A stretch of 64,000 nucleotides of DNA from Chitinophaga silvisoli (GCF_003412465.1 NZ_QTJV01000010.1:186001-250000), one strand, 5' to 3'; shown: positions 1 to 8,966, counted from the stretch's first letter. Notes: generated from the letters alone by a model not told the origin. Translations and numbers: made by a program.

Positions 1-570
1 CCTCTTCATCAAATAAAAGAAAGGATTCAGCCAGCATGCAGCACACAGTATCTCCATCCAGAGTTTATCCATGGTATGATAGCCCTGCACATGCGCCAGC
101 TCATGCCGCAATACTGTTTCATCAGGTGTGTTATTAAAGAAGATCTTACTGAAGAAGGAAAAAGGGGATACTACCTCTTGATGCCGGATGATGGTAAATC
201 CTGCATCTTCCTGCACCTCGCCCTGTGCAGCTAATAATTTCAGTTTCCGCCAGCTCAGTACCATACGCACCCAGAGCACTAAAACCACTCCTATATATAA
301 GGTATATAATAAAGGAATTACATCGAAAGGAGCTCCCGCCTGCGCAGTGGAAGAACCGGCGTAGGCCCTGACCTCCAGCATCTTCATGACCATTCCCTGT
401 TGTACAAAGGGAAACTGTATCAGTGGCAATACCAAGGAGCATACAGGTGCCAGCAACAGGAAGACCCTGTTCCATAAATGCATTGTACTGTTTTTCAGTG
501 CCAATGCATAATAGCCATACAACACGCCTGAGCAGATCAATACCTTAACGATATACGGAAGCAGCATCAT
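1..570 (-). CDS. BlaR1-type M56 family metallopeptidase, N-terminal part (runs off the left edge)
   Basis: Reading the minus strand from the ATG at 570 gives 190 codons open to the window edge, so the C-terminal part is missing. Several hydrophobic segments (about residues 1-25, 32-52 and 83-105) fit a membrane protein. The zinc-protease motif HELAH lies at about residues 156-160 and is followed by a further hydrophobic NPFFYLM segment, the arrangement of M56/BlaR1 sensors. The start codon overlaps the stop of the blaI-like gene by four bases (ATGA), so the two are co-transcribed. In this family an activated peptidase leads to inactivation of its partner repressor; that role here is inferred. 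The signal sensed and the regulated target cannot be told from the window. Confidence 0.85.
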   Translation of the reverse strand, partial: MMLLPYIVKVLICSGVLYGYYALALKNSTMHLWNRVFLLLAPVCSLVLPLIQFPFVQQGMVMKMLEVRAYAGSSTAQAGAPFDVIPLLYTLYIGVVLVLWVRMVLSWRKLKLLAAQGEVQEDAGFTIIRHQEVVSPFSFFSKIFFNNTPDETVLRHELAHVQGYHTMDKLWMEILCAACWLNPFFYLMKR

Positions 571-941
571 TTGTTTTCAGCTTTTTTGATTTGTTCCAGC
601 AGAGACTCCAGTTCTAAGATGCTGAGATCATTTTTTTTCACAAAAAAAGACACCATATTTTTAAAAGAACCTGCAAAATAGCCTTTGGCTACCTGCTGGA
701 GCGTATTCTGACTATACTCTTCCTTGGTGATTAATGGAAAGTACTGATGAGATTTCCCATAAGCCTTAAAATCTACAAAGCCTTTATCAATCAGGATTTT
801 CACCAGGGTGCTGATAGTATTATAATGCGGTTTTGGCTCCGGAAGGGTTTCAATAATGTCTTTTACAAAGGCTGGTCCTATCTGCCACAGGGCCTGCATA
901 ATCTGCTCTTCTGCTTTCGTCAATGTTTTTATCCCCGACAT
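567..941 (-). CDS. BlaI/MecI/CopY family transcriptional repressor
   Basis: This 124-residue protein has the size and layout of BlaI/MecI repressors: an N-terminal winged helix (about residues 5-75, including the stretch NTISTLVKILIDKGFV that corresponds to the recognition-helix region) and a C-terminal dimerisation part. Members repress their own operon and a target gene until the partner M56 peptidase inactivates them. The peptidase gene follows directly with an ATGA overlap. No beta-lactamase or other obvious target lies on the visible side, so the target may lie left of the window or elsewhere. A dyad upstream (962-977) is a plausible operator. The family is clear; the physiological signal is unknown. 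Confidence 0.9.
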   Translation of the reverse strand: MSGIKTLTKAEEQIMQALWQIGPAFVKDIIETLPEPKPHYNTISTLVKILIDKGFVDFKAYGKSHQYFPLITKEEYSQNTLQQVAKGYFAGSFKNMVSFFVKKNDLSILELESLLEQIKKAENK

Positions 942-961
942 GTCTCTTAATTTATAATGTA

Positions 962-977
962 AACTAACAAATTAGTT
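962..977. promoter_or_regulatory. Candidate BlaI-family operator dyad
   Basis: A perfect inverted repeat, AACTAA-4 nt-TTAGTT, lies 21 bases upstream of the repressor start and about 60 bases upstream of ftsE on the other strand. BlaI-type repressors bind short dyads overlapping their own promoter, so self-regulation is the simplest reading. Binding itself is inferred. Confidence 0.5.
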
Positions 978-1001
978 CTAACAATCTAGCATGGATTTAG
1001 C

Positions 1002-1009
1002 TATTTTTG
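1002..1009 (+). promoter_or_regulatory. Bacteroidota -7 promoter box of ftsE
   Basis: TATTTTTG matches TAnnTTTG and lies 27 bases before the ftsE ATG. No clear -33 TTG was found at standard spacing. Confidence 0.4.
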
Positions 1010-1036
1010 TTATACTAAACCCATTTTCAAAAGTAC

Positions 1037-1732
1037 ATGAGCGCAGAACAACCGATTATACAGTTATCAAACGTTAATATTTACCAGGGGAATTCCCTGA
1101 TCCTGTCAGATGTAAATATTACGGTGAACAGGGGTGAATTTGTATACCTGATAGGAAAGACGGGGACAGGGAAGTCCAGCCTGCTGAAAACCCTGTACGG
1201 GGATCTGGCGCTGAAAGAGGGAGCTGGTCAGGTAGTAGGATTTGACCTGAAAAAGATGGACTGGAAAAAGGTACCTTACCTGCGTCGTAACCTGGGGGTG
1301 GTATTCCAGGATTTCCAGCTGCTGACAGACAGGAATGTGCATGACAACCTGAAATTTGTGTTGCGTGCTATTGGCTGGGAAGACAATAAGAAGATGGAAG
1401 AAAAGATTAATGATGTGCTGGAAAAGGTGGGTTTGACCACCAAAGGGTTCAAAATGCCCTATGAACTGAGTGGAGGGGAGCAGCAACGTGTGGATATTGC
1501 CCGTGCCATGCTGAACTCGCCTAAGCTGATTCTGGCAGATGAGCCTACCGGGAACCTGGATCCTGAGACTTCCGACGGCATTATGCAACTTTTATTCCGC
1601 ATCAGCAGGGAAGAAGGGGCAGCAGTAGTAATGGCTACGCATGACTATATATTATTACAGAAATTTCCGTCAAGAGTGCTGAGAACCGAGAATGGACGGG
1701 TATCAGACCATGCCACCGTCAACTTTGTATAA
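1037..1732 (+). CDS. ftsE: FtsE-type ABC transporter ATP-binding protein
   Basis: A 231-residue stand-alone ATPase subunit. It carries Walker A GKTGTGKS (residues 40-47), the ABC signature LSGGEQQR and Walker B LILADEP followed by TGNLDPET, the last being typical of FtsE, LolD and MacB ATPases. Length and sequence fit FtsE, which pairs with the membrane protein FtsX at the division site and controls peptidoglycan hydrolysis. FtsX is not adjacent, so the partner must be encoded elsewhere. The gene stands alone, divergent from blaI. A LolD-type lipoprotein-release ATPase is the main alternative because the families are close. Confidence 0.8.
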   Translation: MSAEQPIIQLSNVNIYQGNSLILSDVNITVNRGEFVYLIGKTGTGKSSLLKTLYGDLALKEGAGQVVGFDLKKMDWKKVPYLRRNLGVVFQDFQLLTDRNVHDNLKFVLRAIGWEDNKKMEEKINDVLEKVGLTTKGFKMPYELSGGEQQRVDIARAMLNSPKLILADEPTGNLDPETSDGIMQLLFRISREEGAAVVMATHDYILLQKFPSRVLRTENGRVSDHATVNFV

Positions 1733-1838
1733 ACCAAACAGCTTACAATCCGGGTGCAGGAATTCCAGGCCGGAAGGGCAACGATGCTCGTCCGGTGGGA
1801 ATATTTTTCCTTATTATGGTTAATTAATAATTTTATTT

Positions 1839-1846
1839 TACCTTTG
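1839..1846 (+). promoter_or_regulatory. -7 promoter box of rpsO-pnp
   Basis: TACCTTTG followed by C, in an AT-rich stretch, 52 bases before the rpsO start. This leaves a leader of roughly 45 nt, long enough for translational control of rpsO by S15, although I could not identify the regulatory fold. Confidence 0.55.
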
Positions 1847-1898
1847 CCCCGGAAAAATAGCGACTAATAACCTTTATCATTTTATTATTTATTACAAG

Positions 1899-2171
1899 AT
1901 GTCTTACTTAACTGTTGAAAAGAAAGCCAATATTTTTAAAGAATTTGGTGGAAGCGAGAAAAATACCGGCTCTGTAGAAGCACAAGTTGCACTGCTGACT
2001 GAGCGTATCAACAGCATTTCCAGTCACCTGAAAGAAAACAAAAAAGACTTTTCTACACACCGCGGTTTGATGAAAATGGTTGGTCAAAGAAAGCGTTTAC
2101 TTTCTTACCTGTCTAAAACAAACCTCACAGGCTACCGCGCTCTGATTGAGAAGTTAGGTCTCAGAAAATAA
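1899..2171 (+). CDS. rpsO: 30S ribosomal protein S15
   Basis: A 90-residue protein of the usual S15 length. The conserved helical core is recognisable: GSVEAQVALLTERI at about residues 24-37, HLKENKKDF at 43-51, and the RNA-contacting segment HRGLMKMVGQRKRLLSYL at 54-71. S15 is a primary binder of the central domain of 16S rRNA. It lies just upstream of pnp, the conserved rpsO-pnp order of many bacteria. An intrinsic terminator separates the two, so pnp may be transcribed partly by read-through and partly from its own promoter. Confidence 0.97.
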   Translation: MSYLTVEKKANIFKEFGGSEKNTGSVEAQVALLTERINSISSHLKENKKDFSTHRGLMKMVGQRKRLLSYLSKTNLTGYRALIEKLGLRK

Positions 2172-2190
2172 CTGAAACTTTTTTATAGCG

Positions 2191-2228
2191 CTATTCCCAA
2201 CTTTTAAGGTTGGGAATAGTTTTTTTTT
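2191..2228 (+). terminator. Intrinsic terminator after rpsO
   Basis: CTATTCCCAA and TTGGGAATAG form a 10-bp stem with a short loop, followed by nine T residues. It lies between rpsO and pnp. Confidence 0.85.
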
Positions 2229-2257
2229 AGGTATACCATTTTAATCTTCACTTTTTT

Positions 2258-4645
2258 ATGAATCTGACACCTAAATCAGTTAATTTCGATATAGGAGATG
2301 GCCGGATTGTCACCCTCGAGACTGGAAAGTTAGCCCGCCAGGCTGATGGTGCAGTAACGGTTCGTCTGGGAAATAATATTCTCCTGGCTACCGTCGTTGC
2401 CAATAAAGAACCCAAACCCGGACAATCTTTCTTCCCCCTCACTGTTGATTACCAGGAAAAATTTGCTTCTGCGGGTCGTATCCCAGGTTCCTTCTTCAAG
2501 CGCGAAGGAAAATTATCCGACTACGAAGTTTTAATATCACGTTTGATCGACCGCGCACTGCGCCCCTTATTCCCTGACGATTATTTCTGCGAAGTACAGG
2601 TATTAGTAACCCTGATTTCTTCTGACACTGAAGTAATGCCTGATGCACTGGCTTGTCTGGCTGCATCTGCTGCACTCGCAGTATCTGATGTACCTATCCA
2701 GGAAATTATTTCTGAAGTACGCGTTGCCCGCATTGACGGTCAATTAGTTATAAATCCAAACCGCTCCCAGCTGGAAAAAGCTGACATGGACTTCATCATC
2801 GGTGCTACTGACAAGAACATCATGATGGTGGAAGGTGAAAGCAAGGAGTGCAGCGAGGAAGATATTATTAAAGCAATCGAGTTCGCTCACGAAGCTATCC
2901 GTGTACAGGTGAAAGCGCAGCATGAACTGGCTGCTCTGGCAGGTGTAAGCGGAAAACGTGAATATCCTAAGCCTTATGAAAATGAGGAACTGAAAGCGAA
3001 AATCATTGCGTTTGCCAAAGAAAAGATCCTGGCAGTAGCTAAATCCGGTTCCGGCAAACACGAACGTAGCGATGCATTCCATGCTATCGAAGACGAAGTG
3101 AAAGAATCTCTGGGCGAACTGCCTGAAGAAGATGCTCCACTGGTTGGCAGGTATTTTCATGACCTCGAAAAAGAAGTGGTTCGTAACATGATCCTGGACG
3201 AAAGCGTTCGTCTGGATGGCCGTAGCCTCGATCAGGTTCGCCCGCTGAATATGGAAATTGATATCCTGCCTTCTCCTCACGGTTCCGCCCTGTTTACCCG
3301 TGGTGAAACACAGTCCCTGACTACTGTTACCCTCGGTACTCCTGATGATGAACTGCTGATCGAAAGCGCTGCAAACTCCAAGTATTCTAAATTTATCCTC
3401 CATTATAACTTCCCTCCGTTCTCTACAGGTGAAGTAAAGCCAATGCGTGGACCTGGCCGTCGTGAAGTAGGTCATGGTAACCTGGCGATGCGTTCCCTGA
3501 AGCAGATGATGCCAGGTAGTGAGTATGCTTACACTGTACGTGTAGTATCCGATATCCTGGAATCTAACGGTTCTTCTTCTATGGCGACTGTTTGTGCTGG
3601 TTCCCTGGCGCTGATGGACGCGGGTGTGCCTTTGCCTAAACACGTTTCCGGTGTGGCAATGGGTCTGATCTCCCGCGCTACCGATGGCAAGTGGGCTGTA
3701 CTCACAGACATCCTCGGAGATGAAGATCACCTGGGTGATATGGACTTTAAAGTAACCGGTACCCGCGATGGGATCTGTGGTATCCAGATGGATATCAAAG
3801 TAGACGGTCTGAGCATGGACGTAATGCGTAAAGCATTGGAACAGGCTCGTAAAGGTCGTCTGCACATCATCGATGCCATGTACGGTTGTATCGAAACTGC
3901 CCGTCCTGAGCCTAAACCACACGCTCCTCGTATGGAGAAACTGATCATCGACCGCGAATTCATCGGTGCTGTGATCGGACCAGGTGGTAAGGTAATTCAG
4001 GAGATCCAGCGCGAAACCGGTACTACCATCAACATCGAAGAAGTTGGTGAAACCGGCGAAGTGAGCATCTTCTCTGCACAGAAGGAAGGTCTGGACAAAG
4101 CACTCACATGGATCAAGGGTATCGTTGCGGTGCCTGAAATCGGTGAAGTGTACGAGTCTACTGTAAAATCAGTAATGCCTTACGGTGCTTTCGTTGAATT
4201 CCTGCCTGGTAAACAAGGCTTGCTGCATATCTCCGAAGTTTCCTGGAAACGTCTGGAAAATATGGATGGCGTGCTGACCGAAGGCGAGAAAGTGAAAGTG
4301 AAACTGGTAGGTACCGATCCTAAGACCGGTAAATTCAAGCTGAGCCGTCGTATCCTGATGCCAAAACCAGAAGGTTATGTAGAAAGACCTGAAGGGGAGC
4401 GTCCTGAGCGTGGCGACAGAGGCGATAGAGGTGACCGTGGCGATCGTCGTGATGGCGGTGATCGTGGTGGCAGAGGTGGCGACCGTGGTGGTTTCCGCAA
4501 TGATCGCGGTGGCGATCGTGGTGGCAACAGAGGCGGTGACCGTGGTGATCGTCGTGATGGCGGTGATCGTGGCCCACGCCCACAGCAACAACCTCCAATG
4601 TCCAGCCAGGCCGATGAGCCAATGGAACCAATGTTTGACGAATAG
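2258..4645 (+). CDS. pnp: Polyribonucleotide nucleotidyltransferase (PNPase) with RG/D-rich tail
   Basis: PNPase degrades RNA 3'-to-5' by phosphorolysis and works in RNA turnover. The 795-residue protein shows the full architecture: two RNase PH-like domains (about residues 10-230 and 310-550), a KH domain with the GPGG loop near residue 575, and an S1 domain (about 625-695). After the S1 domain comes an unusual low-complexity tail (713-795) built from repeated RGD, RGG and DRG triplets, then a Gln/Pro patch and an acidic end. Typical PNPases are near 700 residues and lack such a tail. RG-rich tails elsewhere bind RNA or promote condensation; that role here is inferred. The upstream neighbour is rpsO. 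Confidence 0.97.
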   Translation: MNLTPKSVNFDIGDGRIVTLETGKLARQADGAVTVRLGNNILLATVVANKEPKPGQSFFPLTVDYQEKFASAGRIPGSFFKREGKLSDYEVLISRLIDRALRPLFPDDYFCEVQVLVTLISSDTEVMPDALACLAASAALAVSDVPIQEIISEVRVARIDGQLVINPNRSQLEKADMDFIIGATDKNIMMVEGESKECSEEDIIKAIEFAHEAIRVQVKAQHELAALAGVSGKREYPKPYENEELKAKIIAFAKEKILAVAKSGSGKHERSDAFHAIEDEVKESLGELPEEDAPLVGRYFHDLEKEVVRNMILDESVRLDGRSLDQVRPLNMEIDILPSPHGSALFTRGETQSLTTVTLGTPDDELLIESAANSKYSKFILHYNFPPFSTGEVKPMRGPGRREVGHGNLAMRSLKQMMPGSEYAYTVRVVSDILESNGSSSMATVCAGSLALMDAGVPLPKHVSGVAMGLISRATDGKWAVLTDILGDEDHLGDMDFKVTGTRDGICGIQMDIKVDGLSMDVMRKALEQARKGRLHIIDAMYGCIETARPEPKPHAPRMEKLIIDREFIGAVIGPGGKVIQEIQRETGTTINIEEVGETGEVSIFSAQKEGLDKALTWIKGIVAVPEIGEVYESTVKSVMPYGAFVEFLPGKQGLLHISEVSWKRLENMDGVLTEGEKVKVKLVGTDPKTGKFKLSRRILMPKPEGYVERPEGERPERGDRGDRGDRGDRRDGGDRGGRGGDRGGFRNDRGGDRGGNRGGDRGDRRDGGDRGPRPQQQPPMSSQADEPMEPMFDE

Positions 4646-4666
4646 TTTATATTCTTCTATAAATGA

Positions 4667-4700
4667 AAAGGTGTATCAGATTACTGATACACCTTTTTTT
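4667..4700 (+). terminator. Intrinsic terminator after pnp
   Basis: AAAGGTGTATCAG and CTGATACACCTTT form a perfect 13-bp stem with a 4-nt loop, running into a T tract. Confidence 0.9.
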
Positions 4701-4789
4701 ATGCTTATCCCTTCCCATTGACCGCTCCTAACATTTATATCCCACTATCAGATATTCTGATATAATTTCATAACAGATTGAATTTTATT

Positions 4790-5599
4790 ATGAAGATTCC
4801 ACAAATGCTGAAAAACACCCGCTATTTCTTAAACGGAAACCATTTGATTGCTCTTTGCCTGTTCTTTTTCCTCCTGCCCCGGATGACACAGGCACATCCT
4901 GTACCACCAAAAAAGGAATACTATAGTTTGCTGGTATATCATCTGAAAGATAAAGGGCAGGAGGCCAGACTGGATACTTATTGCCAGCAGGCATTAATCC
5001 CTTTTCTTCATAAACAGGGATTTGGTAAAATAGGGGTGTTTAAGCCTGTCACAAACGATACTACCGTTTATATACTCATACCTTCATCCAACCTTGAAAA
5101 GCTGCTGAAATGGCCTGAAAATGCTTTGAAAGACCCAGCTTATCTGCAAAGCGGAAAGGACTATGTAGAAACAGCCTGGGATCATCCCATTTACAGCAGA
5201 ATGGAAACCATCATCCTGGAAGCATTTCCCGAAATGCCAAGGATGGAAGTACCCCATGTAAAAGATACGGGAGCGATCTATGAATTACGCAGTTACGAAG
5301 GGCCTACAGAGCGTTTGTACCAGAATAAGGTAGAAATGTTTAACAAAGGCAATGAAGTAGGTATATTCAGGCGCCTTGGCTTCAATGCCGTGTTTTATGC
5401 CAGCGTGGTGAGTGGCAGCAAAATGCCGAACCTGATGTATATGACCAGTTTTGTAAGCAGGGCAGAAAGAGAAGCCCACTGGAAAGCATTCGGTGCCGAT
5501 GCAGACTGGAAGAAGCTGATAGGCGATAGCTATTATGCCCACAATGTCTCCCACCAGGATATCATCCTGTGCCATGCCGCATCTTACTCAGAATACTAA
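4790..5599 (+). CDS. Exported NIPSNAP family protein
   Basis: I chose the ATG at 4790, giving 269 residues; an in-frame TTG lies 12 bases upstream. A hydrophobic segment ending in MTQAHP (about residues 18-37 from this start) is a likely signal peptide, although it follows a longer than usual N-terminal region. The second half contains YELRSYEGP, the typical opening of a NIPSNAP domain (about residues 160-265), a ferredoxin-like alpha/beta fold. The first half (about 40-150) looks like a diverged second copy of the same fold. The biochemical function of bacterial NIPSNAP proteins is not established. The gene is a single transcription unit between two terminators. Confidence 0.8.
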   Translation: MKIPQMLKNTRYFLNGNHLIALCLFFFLLPRMTQAHPVPPKKEYYSLLVYHLKDKGQEARLDTYCQQALIPFLHKQGFGKIGVFKPVTNDTTVYILIPSSNLEKLLKWPENALKDPAYLQSGKDYVETAWDHPIYSRMETIILEAFPEMPRMEVPHVKDTGAIYELRSYEGPTERLYQNKVEMFNKGNEVGIFRRLGFNAVFYASVVSGSKMPNLMYMTSFVSRAEREAHWKAFGADADWKKLIGDSYYAHNVSHQDIILCHAASYSEY

Positions 5600-5603
5600 A
5601 ATG

Positions 5604-5630
5604 AAATGGCACCCCGAAAGGTGCCATTTT
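5604..5630. terminator. Bidirectional hairpin terminator
   Basis: AAATGGCACC and GGTGCCATTT form a 10-bp stem between two convergent genes. T-rich sequence follows on the plus side and the complementary A tract serves the minus side. Confidence 0.75.
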
Positions 5631-5658
5631 ACAGCAAGCATGAATATTAGATGATGGG

Positions 5659-6231
5659 TTAGCTTTTGGACAGCTGCTCCAGGTAGAAATTACTTTCTCT
5701 GAAGATGATCTTGCCGTTTGGCAATTTGTAAATCTTATACTCTCCTCCACCAATATATTCGTAGAAGATACTGTACTGAGGTACGCGTACTTTCGTCGCA
5801 TTTTCAACTACAGCCAGTCTGCCATCCACGAGCAGCTGAGACATCATGTCCTCAATATAAGGTAACAGAATGCCTTCGCCCTGTGTCCAGAATAACGTGA
5901 ATTTATCGGTGTTAAAGTTGTACTCCGTATGGGTCGAATCGTCCAGCCATGCTTTGGCCGCTTTAAAGTGGTTTTCCACTTCCTGGTTTGTCAGGTGCGC
6001 AAACTGGATGTTACGGAAGCTTTTCGGGTCATAGCAATTGTTGAATAAAACGGTATCGAGCGCTTTAAAATAGTTCACCAGGTCCACTTTGTTGATGACT
6101 ATCGTGGTGATTTTGTTAGTATAGGTAACTGAATCCACCATGGTATCATCATGGAACAACTTCACAACATCTTGTGCCTGGGTCATGAGGGAAAGAAAGA
6201 GAGCAACAATAGCAAGTAAACAGGTCTTCAT
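5659..6231 (-). CDS. Hypothetical exported protein
   Basis: I chose the ATG at 6231 (190 residues); the frame opens at a TTG three codons earlier. The N-terminus is a clean Sec signal peptide ending in MTQAQ. The mature part is soluble, mixed alpha/beta, with no motif I recognise. It is rich in Asn, Thr and Tyr and ends in a short predicted strand region (YIGGGEYKIYKLPNGKIIF) that recalls small beta-rich periplasmic domains. It is convergent with the NIPSNAP gene, and nothing nearby suggests a function. Codon use looks like the neighbours. Confidence 0.65.
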   Translation of the reverse strand: MKTCLLAIVALFLSLMTQAQDVVKLFHDDTMVDSVTYTNKITTIVINKVDLVNYFKALDTVLFNNCYDPKSFRNIQFAHLTNQEVENHFKAAKAWLDDSTHTEYNFNTDKFTLFWTQGEGILLPYIEDMMSQLLVDGRLAVVENATKVRVPQYSIFYEYIGGGEYKIYKLPNGKIIFRESNFYLEQLSKS

Positions 6232-6387
6232 AGGATACAAATTTTATATTAACTATAATGCAAATATAAAATTAACATATTATGTGTTATATAGCTGTAA
6301 ACAGGGATATTTTACCATTAACATTACAATAACATGAAAATGAGGGCTTAAGGTATTGCCGTCATATATAAAACCTGCTGATTTTAT

Positions 6388-6395
6388 TAAATTTG
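6388..6395 (+). promoter_or_regulatory. -7 promoter box directly before prmA
   Basis: TAAATTTG followed by C lies only four bases before the ATG at 6400. If transcription starts the usual few bases downstream of the box, the prmA mRNA would be leaderless or nearly so. Confidence 0.5.
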
Positions 6396-6399
6396 CTGT

Positions 6400-7221
6400 A
6401 TGACACATACAGCTATTACCCTTACCTGTACCGATGAAATAAAAGATATTCTTATAGCTGAGTTATCTGAAAAAGGGTTCGACGGGTTTGAAGAACAAGG
6501 GGCTACACTGGTAGCATATATACCGGAAACGAATTTTGATGAGGCAGCCGTAAATGCCCTGACGGGGCAATATGGTGTAACCTACACCCGCGATACGGTA
6601 GAACAGCAGAACTGGAATGCAGTATGGGAAAGTAATTTCCAACCTGTACTGGTAGACACCTTCTGCGGTATCAGGGCCTCCTTCCATGAGCCATTTAATC
6701 CTGCTCCACTCCACGAAATCGTAATCACACCTAAAATGTCTTTCGGCACCGGTCACCATGCCACCACTGCGTCTATGATCAGGCTGATGCAGGGTATAGA
6801 GTTCCGCGGAAAGAAAGTATTTGACTTTGGTACGGGAACCGGGATTCTGGCTATCCTTGCTGCCAAAATGGGGGCTGCCGTGATCGATGCCATCGACATC
6901 GATACCTGGTCCGTAGAAAACACAAAAGAAAACATAGGGAACAATGGCGCACTCGCTGTGAAAGTATGGCAATCAGATACACTTAAAAATATCCGGAACA
7001 CTTACCATATCGTGTTAGCTAATATCAACCGTAATATCCTCCTGGAATTTATGGCGGATATGCGCCGGTTACTGGAAAGAGACGGTATTTTGTTGCTCAG
7101 CGGCATTCTGAAAGAAGATGAACCTGCTATCTTAGAAGCTGCCAGACAGAATGGTTTGGTACTTGAAACCGCACTAGATAAAGATAATTGGCTGGCAATG
7201 AAATTATTAGCCAGGAAATAG
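6400..7221 (+). CDS. prmA: Ribosomal protein L11 methyltransferase
   Basis: PrmA methylates ribosomal protein L11 with S-adenosylmethionine. The 273-residue protein has the N-terminal substrate-recognition region (about residues 1-100) and a class I methyltransferase core: the conserved pre-core segment MSFGTGHHATT (113-123), motif I DFGTGTGILAI (142-152), the acidic ribose-binding DAIDID, and motif IV VLANINRNIL. Length is close to other PrmA proteins. The gene has its own promoter box immediately upstream. The plsY gene follows after 135 bases and may be separately transcribed. Confidence 0.93.
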   Translation: MTHTAITLTCTDEIKDILIAELSEKGFDGFEEQGATLVAYIPETNFDEAAVNALTGQYGVTYTRDTVEQQNWNAVWESNFQPVLVDTFCGIRASFHEPFNPAPLHEIVITPKMSFGTGHHATTASMIRLMQGIEFRGKKVFDFGTGTGILAILAAKMGAAVIDAIDIDTWSVENTKENIGNNGALAVKVWQSDTLKNIRNTYHIVLANINRNILLEFMADMRRLLERDGILLLSGILKEDEPAILEAARQNGLVLETALDKDNWLAMKLLARK

Positions 7222-7356
7222 CTAATATGTTATAACATGCTTATATAATAAGGCTTGATAATCCAATGTTCGTGTTAATGTTAATTTTAATATTTTCTTA
7301 ACTTTAACGGACTTTAACAACGAAAAATACTATCTTAGCAAAACCTAACTTATTGT

Positions 7357-7995
7357 ATGACAGAATTATTGTTGCTTTTTTGTGCTTATCTGATCGGGTC
7401 CATACCTACTGCGGTATGGGTGAGTAAAGGCGTATTTGGTATGGACATCCGGGAATATGGCAGCGGTAATGCCGGTGCGACTAATACTTTCCGCGTTCTG
7501 GGCCCAAAAGCCGGATCATTCGTGATGTTGGTCGATATGATCAAAGGAGTAATGGCAGTACGTCTGGCGTACCTGGTAGGTTACTATCAGAATCCTGATC
7601 ACCTGACACAGCTGGTAAACCTCCAGATCGGTCTGGGGCTTGCAGCCGTAGTAGGGCATATCTTCCCTATCTGGGCTGGTTTCCGTGGTGGTAAAGGTAT
7701 CGCCACCCTGTTTGGTCTGGTACTGGCTATTCAGCCACTGGTAGCTATCTGCTGCGTGGGTGTGTTCCTGTTGATCCTGTTCCTTACCAGGTATGTATCA
7801 TTGAGTTCTATTATCGCAAGTATAGCATTCCCGATCCTGATCCTGTTCATTTTCAATGAACCTGAGAAGTTCTATCGGATCTTTGCAATCGCTGTAGCAC
7901 TGATGGTGGTATTAACCCACCAGAAAAACATCTTCCGTTTACTGAACGGTAACGAAAGTAAAGTGCCTTTGTTCAGGCACAGAGACAGGAAGTAA
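7357..7995 (+). CDS. plsY: Glycerol-3-phosphate acyltransferase PlsY
   Basis: PlsY transfers an acyl group from acyl-phosphate to glycerol-3-phosphate, the first committed step of phospholipid synthesis, in the inner membrane. The 212-residue protein shows the family motifs in order: GSIPTAVW near the N-terminus, GSGNAGATN at about residues 37-45, GGKGIAT at about 110-116, and LTHQKNI near the C-terminus. Several hydrophobic helices fit the integral membrane topology. PlsX is not nearby. A strong inverted repeat follows the gene. Confidence 0.95.
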   Translation: MTELLLLFCAYLIGSIPTAVWVSKGVFGMDIREYGSGNAGATNTFRVLGPKAGSFVMLVDMIKGVMAVRLAYLVGYYQNPDHLTQLVNLQIGLGLAAVVGHIFPIWAGFRGGKGIATLFGLVLAIQPLVAICCVGVFLLILFLTRYVSLSSIIASIAFPILILFIFNEPEKFYRIFAIAVALMVVLTHQKNIFRLLNGNESKVPLFRHRDRK

Positions 7996-8052
7996 TCCTG
8001 TTCTTTCTGGCATATCTCTTGCACTGTATCACGAATTATTTACCTTACTTAT

Positions 8053-8097
8053 ATTTGATCATGATTATTGCGACATTCGTAATAGTCATGATCAAAT
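8053..8097. repeat. 17-bp inverted repeat after plsY
   Basis: The arms 8053-8069 and 8081-8097 (ATTTGATCATGATTATT and its near-complement) pair over 17 bases with one G-T wobble and an 11-nt loop. There is no T tract after it, so it is not a textbook terminator. It could be a mRNA 3'-end stabiliser or a protein-binding dyad for the following protease gene. Confidence 0.6.
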
Positions 8098-8156
8098 CCG
8101 TTTATATACTGTAGCATTCAAAGGGGCGCCCCCCGTAAAATTCAAATTTGTATCAG

Positions 8157-8963
8157 ATGCAAAAAAAATTCCTGTTTCTTGGAGCAAGTGTAGCAATGAT
8201 GATGAGCTGTGCGAAAGTACCTATCACTGGTCGCAGGCAAATAAACCTGATTCCTGAAAGCACCATGCAGTCCATGGCACTCACGGAGTATAAGACTTTC
8301 CTGACAGAGAACAAAACTGTTACTGCTGCCGGCAACAAAGATGCTGACATGGTTAAGAGAGTCGGTGCACGCATCAGTGCCGCCGTAACACAATACATGA
8401 CCCAGAATAACATGGGGAATGAAGTGGCGAATTATAAATGGGAATTCAACCTGGTAGATAATAAAGAGGTGAATGCATGGTGTATGCCGGGTGGTAAAGT
8501 AGTAGTGTATACAGGCCTGCTGCCGGTAACACAGAACGAGACCTCACTGGCATGTGTAATGGGACATGAAATAGCCCACGCGATCGCAAGACATGGTAAT
8601 GAGCGTATGAGCCAGCAGCTGGTATCACAGGGTATTGAAATCGCTGGTTCTGTGGCCTTGAACAGGAACCCACAGGCACAAAATATCTTCCTGCAGTCTT
8701 TTGGTGTAGGCGGTAATTTAGGATTGCTGGCCTTTTCAAGACAGAATGAGCTGGAAGCAGATCACCTGGGCGTGATTTTTATGGCCATGGCAGGATATAA
8801 TCCGCAGGAAGCGATTCCTTTCTGGCAGAGAATGGCCTCTGCAAGTGCAGGTGCCAGCAAGCCAATGGAGCTGATGAGTACTCACCCGAGTGATGAGCGT
8901 AGAATTGCGCAGTTGCAGAGTTTGATGCCCGAGGCAATGAAGTATTACAAACCAATAAAGTAA
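8157..8963 (+). CDS. M48 family metallopeptidase, lipoprotein
   Basis: I chose the ATG at 8157 (268 residues); a TTG three codons upstream extends the frame. The N-terminus is a lipoprotein signal with a lipobox ending MMMSC, so the protein is probably anchored in the periplasm or outer membrane. The zinc motif HEIAHAIARH lies at about residues 138-147, and the third ligand region ELEADHLG at about 200-207, as in BepA and LoiP-type M48 proteases. Members act in outer-membrane protein quality control. The protein lacks the C-terminal TPR domain of BepA and so resembles LoiP-like single-domain enzymes. A strong terminator follows. Confidence 0.9.
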   Translation: MQKKFLFLGASVAMMMSCAKVPITGRRQINLIPESTMQSMALTEYKTFLTENKTVTAAGNKDADMVKRVGARISAAVTQYMTQNNMGNEVANYKWEFNLVDNKEVNAWCMPGGKVVVYTGLLPVTQNETSLACVMGHEIAHAIARHGNERMSQQLVSQGIEIAGSVALNRNPQAQNIFLQSFGVGGNLGLLAFSRQNELEADHLGVIFMAMAGYNPQEAIPFWQRMASASAGASKPMELMSTHPSDERRIAQLQSLMPEAMKYYKPIK

Positions 8964-8966
8964 TTG

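Noticed and set aside
1733-1838. tRNA-like or riboswitch-like fold before rpsO
   Set aside because: CCGGA/TCCGG pairing is possible around 1770-1800, but no acceptor stem or conserved loops were found.
2744-3922. Long minus-strand open frame of 392 codons inside pnp
   Set aside because: It lies fully antisense to a strongly conserved gene and its translation is compositionally odd. It is a shadow of the pnp codon pattern.
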